Positions 1 through 8,614 of a stretch of DNA of 64,000 nucleotides are shown piece after piece. Position 1 is the stretch's first letter; each line of letters starts with the position of its first letter. The stretch covers positions 1,550,001 through 1,614,000 of the forward strand of contig OZ245761.1 in the NCBI GenBank assembly GCA_965227535.1. The letters run 5' to 3'. Origin of the DNA: SZUA-430 sp965227535 (GTDB lineage: Bacteria > Pseudomonadota > Alphaproteobacteria > Micropepsales > Micropepsaceae). The position numbers and the translations under genes were made by a program. The notes below the pieces were generated by a model. The model ran no database searches and was not told where the DNA came from. It was given only the letters and a program-made list of their open reading frames with translations.

Positions 1-94
1 TTACGCAGAAGGCATCCACGCCGGCGTCAGAAAGAACTACGCCGCGGGCGATGAACCTTTCCGCGCGCCGAAAGCAAAAGTCGCCGGCGAATAA
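1..94 (+). CDS. 3' end of a hypothetical protein (partial)
   Basis: Only the last 30 codons are inside the window, read from base 2 and ending in TAA at 92-94. The visible tail is hydrophilic and ends AKVAGE; no domain can be recognised from it. It stops 14 bases before the next start codon on the same strand, so the two genes may be co-transcribed. The function is unknown. Confidence 0.55.
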   Translation, partial: YAEGIHAGVRKNYAAGDEPFRAPKAKVAGE

Positions 95-108
95 CTTCGG
101 AGGACACC

Positions 109-1647
109 ATGGCTCAAGCCGAAAGCGTTAGCGCACGCGTCACGCCTTCGGCCGAGCGTCTTCCCTTGCTTGCGCGCATCGCGATCGGCCTCGCCGTCGC
201 GGCGTCCAGCGGCGGCATCGCCACCCTTGCCTTTCCCCGCTACGAAATTTGGCCGCTGATCTTCGTCGCCTTCATTCCGATGGTGATCGCACAGCATCGC
301 CTGCTGCCGCTCAACTGGTCGCCGCTCGCGCCCGGCGTCACCATCGGCGCCTACTTCGCGGGCCAGCTTTCGGCCGGCTTAGCCGACGGCAATGTCGCCT
401 GGTACATTCAGCTTTGGCCGTTTTACGTCGCGCTGTTCATTGCCGCGCTCTGCTGGCCTGGCCGCAAGTTTCACGCGCGCACGGGTTACCGGTGGCTTTG
501 GCTCTCCTTCCCGCTGGCGTGGACGGCCATCGACGCCGCCCGCGCGCTCAGCGGTGTCGACGTCCTAGCGGGCACCTGGGGAAACGTCGCCTACGCACTC
601 TACGAACAAGCGTGGCTGCTTCAGCCGCTGTCGATCTTCGGCATCTTCGGCGCGGAACTGTTAATCCTTGTCATCAACTTCGCGCTCGCAACCGCCGTGA
701 TCGCTGCGCTCGATCGCACCTGGCCGGCCGAGCGCGTTCCGGCGGTCCCCATGCCGCGCGCGCTCATGACGCTGGGCGGTGTCGCCGTTGCAGCGATTGC
801 ATGGACCGCCCTGTCGCTCGTCCTATTCACGCCGCAACCCGGTACGCTGCGCGTCGGCACCGTCCAATCGAATGCGCCGCTCGATGCGGAGGAAGAGCTT
901 CAACGCACCATCACCGCCACCCGCGAACTCGGCAAGCAAGGCGCGAAGATCGTCGTCTGGCGCGAAGCCGGCCTCAAATTCGACCCGCTGCGCGAACGCA
1001 CCGACATGCTGAAGTCGCTCGCCGCGGAAACCGGCGCCTATCTCGCGGTCGGCTACCGCGTCAACGAAGGCAACGGCCTGCGCCGCAACGAAGCCGTCGT
1101 CTTCGCGCCGACCGGCGAAACCTACGGACCATACGGCAAAGATCATCCCGGCCGCTTCGCAGGCGACCACAGCGACACCGGCGGCGAGTACAAAGTCTAC
1201 GAGACCGCGTTGGGCCGCATCGCCACGATCATCTGCTACGACCTCGACTTCACCGACACCGCGCGCGAGATGGCGCGCCGCGGCGCGGTGTTCATCGCGG
1301 TGCCGTCGAACGACGTGCCCGCGATCGCGACGACGCACTACACGCACCTCGTCTTCCGCGCGATCGAGAACCGCTTGTCGCTGGCCAAGGCCGACAGCCT
1401 CTTCGACACGGCGATCATCGACCCGCACGGCCGCATCCTGGCCCGCAACGTCAACGACATCGACATGGCGCAAGCCAAGGCGATCGCCGAGGGACGCACG
1501 CTCCCCGCAAAAACACTGATCGCCGACGTGCCCCTGGGAACGGGCGACACGTTGGCGGTTCAGTTCGGAGACTGGGTGGGCTGGCTCGCGATCATACTGG
1601 CGATCGCGATGGCCGCCGTCCCGCTGTTCACGCCCAAGCACGGATAG
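109..1647 (+). CDS. Nitrilase-fold (CN hydrolase) membrane protein, apolipoprotein N-acyltransferase-like
   Basis: A 512-residue protein. The first ~240 residues are a run of hydrophobic membrane segments and the C-terminal ~250 residues are a carbon-nitrogen hydrolase domain, the layout of apolipoprotein N-acyltransferase (Lnt), which acylates the N-terminal Cys of lipoproteins in the inner membrane. A nitrilase-type triad is visible: Glu286 (WREAG), Lys344 (YGKDHP) and Cys376 (IICYDLDF). The Glu motif is WREAG rather than the WPE usual in Lnt, and sequence beyond the triad is divergent, so it may be a paralogue acting on another acyl acceptor rather than the housekeeping enzyme. The start is set by GGAGG at 99-103, five bases before ATG. 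Fold assignment is firm; substrate is inferred. Confidence 0.8.
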   Translation: MAQAESVSARVTPSAERLPLLARIAIGLAVAASSGGIATLAFPRYEIWPLIFVAFIPMVIAQHRLLPLNWSPLAPGVTIGAYFAGQLSAGLADGNVAWYIQLWPFYVALFIAALCWPGRKFHARTGYRWLWLSFPLAWTAIDAARALSGVDVLAGTWGNVAYALYEQAWLLQPLSIFGIFGAELLILVINFALATAVIAALDRTWPAERVPAVPMPRALMTLGGVAVAAIAWTALSLVLFTPQPGTLRVGTVQSNAPLDAEEELQRTITATRELGKQGAKIVVWREAGLKFDPLRERTDMLKSLAAETGAYLAVGYRVNEGNGLRRNEAVVFAPTGETYGPYGKDHPGRFAGDHSDTGGEYKVYETALGRIATIICYDLDFTDTAREMARRGAVFIAVPSNDVPAIATTHYTHLVFRAIENRLSLAKADSLFDTAIIDPHGRILARNVNDIDMAQAKAIAEGRTLPAKTLIADVPLGTGDTLAVQFGDWVGWLAIILAIAMAAVPLFTPKHG

Positions 1648-1978
1648 CGGTTTTCCGCATCTTCCCGAATGGCACGAACGGCATCGCCCGCCAAAGTGAC
1701 TCCTTCGTCATCATCACCAAAGCCTCGTCCGAAAAGCGAACGCGCCCCGTCTGGCGCTCGCGAGCGGCGATTCTGCCAGCAAGCGAAGCTCGAGGCAGCC
1801 CCACCGACCCGCTCGAGTACGATGCGAAGCCTTAAAAACAGCCACTTTTGGCTGGTGTGGCCGCTGATCGACAGGGGGCCACACTTGTATCGGGACCATG
1901 GCGGATTGCGGGGCAATGGGTGTCATCGTCGTGGGGCCGGAGTGCGCAGTCGACGCGCCCGGCATGAGGGGCACGACA
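1648..1978 (+). other. Intergenic region upstream of the TonB receptor
   Basis: About 330 bases without a convincing gene. An in-frame extension of the downstream receptor reaches 1898, but those residues do not look like a signal peptide and the better ribosome site lies just before 1979. The stretch presumably holds the receptor promoter; no clear operator or riboswitch was seen. Confidence 0.4.
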
Positions 1979-4378
1979 ATGAAAAAAATTGGGGTTGAGA
2001 TGAGTGGTGTGCGTAAGGGTAGCCGCATTGCGGTGGGATTGTTGGTGTCGACGTCGCTGTTTGCGCTGACGGCGGGTGCTGGACTTGCGGCCGACGCGCC
2101 GAAAGCCAAGACAGCGAAACCCGTCGAGGTCGCTGCGAACGATGCAAAGAAGGTGGAAGACACCAAGGTTGCGCAAGCGGCGACGGCGCCCGCGACAACG
2201 CCGGAGCCACCGGCTGACGCCGCGAAGACCGCAACCGGCGATGAGCGCGTCGAGCGCGTCGTCGTCACCGCGAACAAACGCAAGGAACGTTTGGTCGATG
2301 TGCCGGCCTCCGTTTCGGTGACCACGAGCACCGACCTTAAGAACAAGTCGACGTACAACCTGACCGAACTCGGCGAAAAGATGCCGAACGTCAACGCCGG
2401 CGGCAGCTACTCTGCCTCGTTCACGATCCGCGGCATAACCTCGGGTACGTCCGGCTCGGGCTTCGCGCCCGCCATGGGCGTCAACATCGATGACGTGTTC
2501 ATGGCCCGCGACCGCTCGTTCGACACCGGCGTCGCCGACGTGGAGCGCATCGAAGTTCTGCGCGGCCCCCAGGGCACGCTCTACGGCAAGAACACGATCG
2601 CCGGCATTCTCAACATCACAACCAAGCGGCCGACCAACGAGTACGAGTTCCTAGGCGATCTTTCAGTCGGCAACGAGAATCTGTTCCAGGCGCGCGGCAC
2701 GATTTCCGGACCGATCGTCGAAGATGTGCTTCTGGTGCGCGCGACGGGCTTCATGCGCCAGCGCGACGGCTTCCTTTTCAACTCCACCCTCGGCAAGGAC
2801 GTGAACGAGATCGACAACTACGGTGGTCGGTTCATGGCGGTGTTCAATCCGTCGGACAACTTCACGATCGAATTGCGCGGCGACTATTTCAAGCAAGACG
2901 AAGACGGTGGTGCGCTTGAAACCGTCAAGACGGCGACGCTTCCCTTCCCGCCGCTCAACACGGTACCGCCACAGAACCCGCTGGACCGCATCATCAACCA
3001 CAACACCAACGACTTCCTGTACCGCGAAGTCAAAGGCACCTCGATCAAGGCCGAATACGATTGGGACGGCTACCTGTTCACGTCGATTTCAGCATGGCGC
3101 AAACAAGAGTCCGATCAGAACTCGGACAATGACGGCGGACCGGCGGACGGCTTCGACACGGGCCGGGCCGAAGGCATCGACCGCTTCAGCCAGGAAGTCC
3201 GCATCACGTCGCCGGACGAAGGCTCGTTCACTTGGATCGTGGGCGCCTATTTCGACGAGGAAACAGACGACAATCTCTACCACATCCATATCGGTCGCGG
3301 CTTTCCGCAGCCAGGTCTTCCGGTCGGCTTTTCGGAAGCGTCCGCGACCACAAGCATCATCGACTCGACCAGCTGGTCCGTCTTCGGCAGCGGCAAGTTG
3401 AAATTCACCGATCAGCTGTGGATGCAGGCAGGCCTGCGCTACACCGACGAAGAAAAGGACCTCTTCTACAAGCAGGGCCCGACGCAGATCTCGCTTGGGC
3501 TCGTCGCCGCCTTCGCGTTCCCGTTCACGAACGTCTATCCGAACGGCTTCATCAACGACTACGCGGACGACGCCGTTTCGGGCGACGTCAGCCTGTCCTA
3601 CGCCTTCACGAACGAGCGCGTCGGTTACATCAAGTACTCGCACGGCTACAAGGCCGGCGGCTTCCAGTCGGATGTGATCTCGCCGCCGCTGCCCTTCCCC
3701 GTCGGCCCCGGCATCACGCCGGACCTGACCTTCAAGCCCGAAACGCTTGATGCATACGAAGCCGGCCTGAAGGCGTCGTGGTTCAACAGCACGCTGACCA
3801 CGAACATGGCAGTCTTCTACTACGACTTCATCAACAAGCAGGAACAGGTGAACACCGGCGTTTCGTTCCGCGTCAGCAACGCGGCAAGCGCGACGTCGCA
3901 GGGCGCCGAACTCGAGCTCTACTGGTACCCGACCGATAACCTCACGATGTGGGGCAACGTCGGCTACCTAGATGCGACCTACGAAAGCTTCCCGAACGGC
4001 GGCGGCGTCGGCATCAACTTCGACGGCAACCGTCTGGCGGGCGCCAGCGAGTGGTCGTCAAGCTGGGGCTTCAACTACGTCACGCCGTTCGACATGATCA
4101 GCGGCACCAACTTCTACCTGTCCGGCGACGCGGACTACCGCTCAAGCCAATACACCGATCCGAACAATCTCGAAGCGCTGAAGATCGAAGGGTACACGAT
4201 CCTCAACGGCCGCATCGGCATCGAAGACGATGACGGCGGTTGGGGCGCCTACGTGTTCGGCCGCAACCTGACGGACAAGGACGTGTTGGGCGGCGGCGTG
4301 AGCGTGCTCGGTCTCTACGAGACCCGCAGCATCAACTTCGGCCGCTCCTACGGGCTTGAGGTGAGGTTCCACTTCTGA
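1979..4378 (+). CDS. TonB-dependent outer-membrane receptor
   Basis: A 799-residue outer-membrane receptor that would import a scarce ligand using TonB energy. The order is: signal peptide (basic start, then a hydrophobic run ending near GLAADA), a low-complexity Ala/Lys/Pro linker, a TonB box-like VERVVVTANKR segment, a plug domain with VERIEVLRGPQGTLYGKN, and a long 22-strand-type barrel ending in aromatic F (EVRFHF). Start chosen at 1979 because GAGGGG lies at 1966-1971; ATG at 2000 is an alternative. The plug and lack of heme/siderophore signatures resemble the receptors that sphingomonad-like and Caulobacter-like bacteria use for organic substrates. The genes that follow on the same strand are acyl-CoA enzymes, so a lipophilic or acylated carbon source is a reasonable guess for the ligand. 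Confidence 0.9.
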   Translation: MKKIGVEMSGVRKGSRIAVGLLVSTSLFALTAGAGLAADAPKAKTAKPVEVAANDAKKVEDTKVAQAATAPATTPEPPADAAKTATGDERVERVVVTANKRKERLVDVPASVSVTTSTDLKNKSTYNLTELGEKMPNVNAGGSYSASFTIRGITSGTSGSGFAPAMGVNIDDVFMARDRSFDTGVADVERIEVLRGPQGTLYGKNTIAGILNITTKRPTNEYEFLGDLSVGNENLFQARGTISGPIVEDVLLVRATGFMRQRDGFLFNSTLGKDVNEIDNYGGRFMAVFNPSDNFTIELRGDYFKQDEDGGALETVKTATLPFPPLNTVPPQNPLDRIINHNTNDFLYREVKGTSIKAEYDWDGYLFTSISAWRKQESDQNSDNDGGPADGFDTGRAEGIDRFSQEVRITSPDEGSFTWIVGAYFDEETDDNLYHIHIGRGFPQPGLPVGFSEASATTSIIDSTSWSVFGSGKLKFTDQLWMQAGLRYTDEEKDLFYKQGPTQISLGLVAAFAFPFTNVYPNGFINDYADDAVSGDVSLSYAFTNERVGYIKYSHGYKAGGFQSDVISPPLPFPVGPGITPDLTFKPETLDAYEAGLKASWFNSTLTTNMAVFYYDFINKQEQVNTGVSFRVSNAASATSQGAELELYWYPTDNLTMWGNVGYLDATYESFPNGGGVGINFDGNRLAGASEWSSSWGFNYVTPFDMISGTNFYLSGDADYRSSQYTDPNNLEALKIEGYTILNGRIGIEDDDGGWGAYVFGRNLTDKDVLGGGVSVLGLYETRSINFGRSYGLEVRFHF

Positions 4379-4404
4379 TGAGGGAATAACCTCAGACAAG
4401 TTCA

Positions 4405-4432
4405 TCCGGGGAGCGCATCAGCGCTCCCCGGA
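4405..4432. terminator. Hairpin after the TonB receptor
   Basis: A perfect 12-bp stem (TCCGGGGAGCGC at 4405-4416 pairing with 4421-4432) with a 4-base ATCA loop lies 27 bases after the receptor stop codon. There is no T tract, so it may be an attenuating or mRNA-stabilising hairpin between the receptor and the downstream enzymes rather than a full intrinsic terminator. Confidence 0.6.
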
Positions 4433-4487
4433 CGCGTCTCTAAGCGTATGATGAGCATCACCCCCTCGCGACTCTGGAGAAACTCTC

Positions 4488-5426
4488 ATGGGAAAGGCAT
4501 CAGACTATTTGGCGAAGCGGTCGACGCAGCCGGGCGCCAAGTTGCCGCCGACGCCCGCCGCCCGCGACGACGCGATGAAGCGCATCTGGGAAAACATCCG
4601 CAAACACGAACTCGAGCACTACATCACCGAGCTTGAAACGTTCGGACTCACCGTAATCCCGCCGGAGAAGGCCTCGCCCCCGGGCTTCATCAAGCGCCTC
4701 AAGGAAGCGACGCTGCAGTTCATCGAGGAGCACGACGGCCGCGCGCCCGACCTCGAAACGGGCCTGTCGCACAAGAACCAGATCCTCGGCGACTATCACT
4801 ATCTCATCCTGCACGACCCGGTGTTCCAGGAGATGCTGTGCCAGCCGGTGGCGACGGCGCTCCTCGACTACACACTCGGTGAAAGCTCGATCGTTCACGC
4901 GAACTCTGCCCTCTGCAAAGGACCGCACGACGAGCTCATTCCGGGCTCTGACCTCGTTCTGCCGCTTCACAGCGACAACCAGCATCTGCCGGGGCCGTTT
5001 CACTCGTTCGCGGAATTTGCGAACCTCACCTGGGCGCTCACCGACTATTCGAAGGACAATGGTTCGCTGGCATGGGTGCCGGGCAGTCACCTTCTCTGCC
5101 GTCACCCGCTGCCGGGCGAAGGCGACGCGTTGGCGATTCCGGTCGATGCGCCGGCCGGTTCCATCATCTTCTGGCACGGCAACACCTGGCACGGGGCGTT
5201 CCGCCGGAGGAATGCCGGCCTCAGGCTCTCGATCGGTTGCATCTACTCGCGTCCGTATATTTGGCCGCGTCATCCGCTGCGTGAGGACGTGACGCCGGCA
5301 ATCCTCGCCGCCAACCCGCCGCGCTTTGCGAAGTTCTGCGGAAAGCACGTGATGGGGAATTGGCGCGAGGCAGGCCCCACCTATACTCCCGACCTGATTC
5401 ACTCCTACCCGACGCGCTTCCATTGA
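4488..5426 (+). CDS. Phytanoyl-CoA dioxygenase family protein (Fe(II)/2-oxoglutarate oxygenase)
   Basis: A 312-residue protein of the PhyH family, non-heme iron oxygenases that hydroxylate acyl-CoAs or other small organics with 2-oxoglutarate. The iron-binding HxD is His161-Ser-Asp163 in LPLHSDNQ; the distal His is in the WHGNTWHGAF region, followed by an Arg (AGLRLSIG) placed to bind the 2-oxoglutarate carboxylate. The start follows GGAG in CTGGAGAAACTCTC. It precedes two acyl-CoA dehydrogenases by only 7 bases, so it probably belongs to the same operon. True substrates in this family vary widely; the CoA link is inferred from neighbours. Confidence 0.85.
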   Translation: MGKASDYLAKRSTQPGAKLPPTPAARDDAMKRIWENIRKHELEHYITELETFGLTVIPPEKASPPGFIKRLKEATLQFIEEHDGRAPDLETGLSHKNQILGDYHYLILHDPVFQEMLCQPVATALLDYTLGESSIVHANSALCKGPHDELIPGSDLVLPLHSDNQHLPGPFHSFAEFANLTWALTDYSKDNGSLAWVPGSHLLCRHPLPGEGDALAIPVDAPAGSIIFWHGNTWHGAFRRRNAGLRLSIGCIYSRPYIWPRHPLREDVTPAILAANPPRFAKFCGKHVMGNWREAGPTYTPDLIHSYPTRFH

Positions 5427-5433
5427 AGGGGCC

Positions 5434-6576
5434 ATGATCCGCTCACCGCACTACACCGAAGAACACGAAATCTTCCGCCATAGCGTGCGGCGATTTCTTG
5501 AGCGTGAGTGCCTGCCCCACCGTGAGGCCTGGCAGAAGGACGGCAAGGTCTCGCGCGAGGTCTGGCGCAAGATGGGCGAAGCGGGTTTCCTCTGTACAAA
5601 GATGAATCCCGAATGGGGCGGCGGCGGTGGCAATCTCTACCACTGCCTCGTCATCATGGAAGAGCAGACACGCATCTGCTTCAACGAACTCACCTTCTAT
5701 CTGCACAGCGACATCATCGCGCCCTATATCGAACTCTACGGCACCGACGATCAGAAGCGGCGCTATCTGCCGCGCATGGCCAAGGGCGAACTCGTCACCG
5801 CAATCGCGATGACCGAGCCCAGCGCCGGCAGCGACTTGCAGGCGATCAAGACGACCGCGCGCCGCGACGGCAATGTCTACCGTCTCAAAGGACAGAAGGT
5901 CTTCATTTCGAATGGCCAGGTGGCCGACCTGATCGTCGTCGCCGCGAAGACCGACCCGGACGCTGGCGCAAAGGGAATGAGCCTGTTCCTGCTCGAAACC
6001 GAAGGCGCGCAAGGATTTCATCGCGGGCGCAACCTGAAGAAAATAGGCTGCAAGGCTCAGGATTCGTCCGAGCTGTTTTTCGACGACGTGCCGATCCCGC
6101 CGGAGAACCTGCTCGGCGGCGTCGAAGGCCGGGGCTTCTACCAACTCGTCACGCGCCTGCCGGAGGAACGCCTCATCATGGCGATGTCGGCCGTCGCCAA
6201 TACGGAAGAGGCGGTGAAGGAGACGGCGGCTTACGTCAAAGACCGCCGCGCCTTCGGCCAACGCCTCGCCGATTTCCAGAACACGCGCTTCAAACTCGCT
6301 GAGTGCAAGACCAAGGCGCTGCTCGGCCGCACGCTGCTCGAACACTCGATCGACGCCTTCATCGACGGGAATTTCGACGCGACGCACGGCGCGATGGTCA
6401 AATGGTGGACGACCGAAAAACAATGTGAGGTGCTTGACGAGTGCCTCCAGCTCTTCGGCGGCTACGGCTACATGAACGAATATCCCATCGCGCGCCGGTA
6501 CGCCGACGGACGCTTAGGACGCATCGCCGGCGGCACGAACGAGATCATGAAAGATCTGATCGGGCGGACGCTGTGA
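5434..6576 (+). CDS. Acyl-CoA dehydrogenase, first subunit of a coupled pair
   Basis: A 380-residue FAD-dependent acyl-CoA dehydrogenase of typical length. Visible signatures are AMTEPSAGSDLQ (flavin/substrate loop), FISNG, and the C-terminal GGYGY plus GGTNEIMKDLIGR. The position that carries the catalytic Glu in medium-chain enzymes is Gly here (AGGTNEI), whereas LPEERL near residues 243-247 supplies the Glu used by isovaleryl/long-chain enzymes, so the base is probably Glu245. Its last four bases overlap the GTG start of a second dehydrogenase, which suggests coupled synthesis and possibly a hetero-oligomer. It sits between the PhyH-like gene and an enoyl-CoA hydratase. Confidence 0.93.
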   Translation: MIRSPHYTEEHEIFRHSVRRFLERECLPHREAWQKDGKVSREVWRKMGEAGFLCTKMNPEWGGGGGNLYHCLVIMEEQTRICFNELTFYLHSDIIAPYIELYGTDDQKRRYLPRMAKGELVTAIAMTEPSAGSDLQAIKTTARRDGNVYRLKGQKVFISNGQVADLIVVAAKTDPDAGAKGMSLFLLETEGAQGFHRGRNLKKIGCKAQDSSELFFDDVPIPPENLLGGVEGRGFYQLVTRLPEERLIMAMSAVANTEEAVKETAAYVKDRRAFGQRLADFQNTRFKLAECKTKALLGRTLLEHSIDAFIDGNFDATHGAMVKWWTTEKQCEVLDECLQLFGGYGYMNEYPIARRYADGRLGRIAGGTNEIMKDLIGRTL

Positions 6577-7727
6577 CCGCACTCTCCTTCCCCACCGTTA
6601 TCGACTTCACGGCGGAGCATCAGATCTTCCGCGACCAAGCGCGCCGCTTCTTCGAAGAAGAATGCGTGCCGCAGCAAGAAGCGTGGTCCGAAGCCGGCAT
6701 CGCGCCGCGCGCCATTTGGCGGCGCGCCGGCGAACTCGGGTTTCTGCTGGCGCGCGCGCCGTCGGCTTTCGGCGGCGCCGACGCCGACATGCTCTACAGC
6801 ATCATCCTGCTCGAGGAACAAGCGCGAGCCGGCGTGATCGCGCCGGTGCTGTCGCTGCATAACGATGTCGTGGCGCCCTATATCCTGCATTACGGCAACG
6901 GCGCGCAGAAGGCGCAGTTCCTGCCGCGTATGGCGACGGGCGAGTGCATCGGTGCTATCGGCATGTCGGAGCCCGCCGCCGGCAGCGATCTGCAAGGCAT
7001 CACGACGACCGCGCGGCGCGAAGGCGACGACTACATCATTCGCGGCCAAAAGACGTTCATCACCAACGGCCATTGTGCCGACCTCATCGTCCTTGCCGTC
7101 AAAACCGATGCGTCGGCGGGCGGACGCGGCATCAGCCTCTTCCTCTTCGAAACCGCGAACGCAAAAGGCTTCAAGCGCGGCCGCATGCTCGACAAGCTCG
7201 GCCAGAAGGCGTCGGACACGGCCGAGTTGTTCTTCGACGACGTCCGCGTGCCGGCCACTTCCATCCTCGGCGGCGAGGGTCGCGGTTTCCCGCAATTGAT
7301 GGACCGCCTCGTCGAAGAGCGCCTGATGACCGCCGTCGCCGCAGTCGGCTTCATCGATCGCGCGATCGAAACCACGACCGCTTATGTGCGCGAGCGCAAA
7401 GCCTTCGGCAAACGCGTGCTCGACTTCCAGAACACCCGCTTCCGTCTCGCCGAAGCCAAGACCGAGGCTGCCGTGCTGCGCGTCTTTCTCGAACGCTGCA
7501 TCCGCGACTTCATGGAGGGCCGCCTCGATGCGCCGACGGCGGCCGCGCTGAAATGGTGGGCCACCGAGAAGCAATGCGCCATCGTCGACGACTGCGTGCA
7601 ACTGCATGGCGGCTACGGCTACATTCTCGACTATCCGATTGCGCGCATGTGGCTCGACAGCCGCATCTCGAAAATCTACGGCGGCAGCAACGAAATCATG
7701 AAAGAGATCATCGGCCGATCGCTTTAG
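6573..7727 (+). CDS. Acyl-CoA dehydrogenase, second subunit of a coupled pair
   Basis: A 384-residue paralogue of the preceding gene. The start is GTG at 6573, overlapping the upstream stop as GTGA; a longer in-frame reading back to 6441 would overlap the first gene by 136 bases and its residues are not dehydrogenase-like. Signatures are MSEPAAGSDLQ, FITNG, HGGYGY and YGGSNEIMKEIIGR. As in its partner, Gly replaces the medium-chain catalytic Glu and LVEERL provides the isovaleryl-type Glu. Both subunits therefore keep a catalytic base, unlike sterol-type heterotetrameric enzymes in which active sites are shared. Confidence 0.93.
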   Translation: MTALSFPTVIDFTAEHQIFRDQARRFFEEECVPQQEAWSEAGIAPRAIWRRAGELGFLLARAPSAFGGADADMLYSIILLEEQARAGVIAPVLSLHNDVVAPYILHYGNGAQKAQFLPRMATGECIGAIGMSEPAAGSDLQGITTTARREGDDYIIRGQKTFITNGHCADLIVLAVKTDASAGGRGISLFLFETANAKGFKRGRMLDKLGQKASDTAELFFDDVRVPATSILGGEGRGFPQLMDRLVEERLMTAVAAVGFIDRAIETTTAYVRERKAFGKRVLDFQNTRFRLAEAKTEAAVLRVFLERCIRDFMEGRLDAPTAAALKWWATEKQCAIVDDCVQLHGGYGYILDYPIARMWLDSRISKIYGGSNEIMKEIIGRSL

Positions 7728-7743
7728 GCGATTCGGCGGCGAG

Positions 7744-8592
7744 ATGGATGCGAACACAAAGATGACGAAGACCCCGACCCGCAACCTTCAAACGACACAG
7801 GAGATCGGCGACGGCGTGGTCTTGGTCAAAGCAAAGGGCGCTGCGACCATCACGCTCGACCGGCCCGAGAGCGGCAACGCCATCAATCTCGAACTGGCGC
7901 GCGGTTTGATGCGCGCACTGCAATCGTGCGAGCGCGACGGCGACGTGCGCGCGATCGTCATCCGCGGCCGGGGCCGCTTGTTCTGCAGCGGCGGCGACCT
8001 GGTCGCCATCCGCAATCAAGGCGGTGATGCGCCCGCCTATGTCCGCCAACTGTTGTCCTATCTGCATGAGGCATTGAACCTCATCGCAACCGTGCGCGCG
8101 CCGGTCGTGGCCGCTGTCAACGGCACCGCGGCAGGCGCCGGTCTCGCGCTCGCATGTGCCTGCGACCTCACGGTCGCGATCGACAGCGCACGCTTCATCA
8201 TGGCCTACACCAAGGTCGGACTGACGCCGGACGGCTCGTCGACGTGGTTCTTGCCGCGCATCATCGGTCTGAAGCGCACGCTCGAACTCGCGCTCGACAA
8301 CCGCCCCGTCAGTGCGGCCGAAGCGCGCGACTGGGGCCTGGTCAACGACGTCCTGACCGACAAGGAATTCGATCCGCACGTCGATGCATTGGTCGCGCGC
8401 CTCGCGCAGGGGCCCACAAACGCGTTCGGTCAGGCGAAGCGCTTGATCCGCACGTCGCATCTGAAGACGCTGGGCGACCAGATGGAAGCCGAAGCGGACG
8501 CGCTTTGCGCCGCCCTGACCGGCGCTGAAGCCGTCTCCGGTCTCGAAAGTTTCGCCGTCGCGCGCCAGAAGCGGGCGGAGTCGCAAACCTAA
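7744..8592 (+). CDS. Enoyl-CoA hydratase/isomerase family protein
   Basis: A 282-residue crotonase-fold enzyme that would hydrate or isomerise an enoyl-CoA made by the neighbouring dehydrogenases. The oxyanion-hole segments FCSGGDLVAI and NGTAAGAGLALA are clear. The usual second hydratase Glu is replaced by Asp in GLTPDGSSTWFLPR, the pattern seen in isomerase-type members such as PaaG, so double-bond isomerisation is at least as likely as hydration. It starts 16 bases after the dehydrogenase stop, in the same operon. Confidence 0.9.
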   Translation: MDANTKMTKTPTRNLQTTQEIGDGVVLVKAKGAATITLDRPESGNAINLELARGLMRALQSCERDGDVRAIVIRGRGRLFCSGGDLVAIRNQGGDAPAYVRQLLSYLHEALNLIATVRAPVVAAVNGTAAGAGLALACACDLTVAIDSARFIMAYTKVGLTPDGSSTWFLPRIIGLKRTLELALDNRPVSAAEARDWGLVNDVLTDKEFDPHVDALVARLAQGPTNAFGQAKRLIRTSHLKTLGDQMEAEADALCAALTGAEAVSGLESFAVARQKRAESQT

Positions 8593-8614
8593 GTGGTTCG
8601 TACCGAGGCGTGCG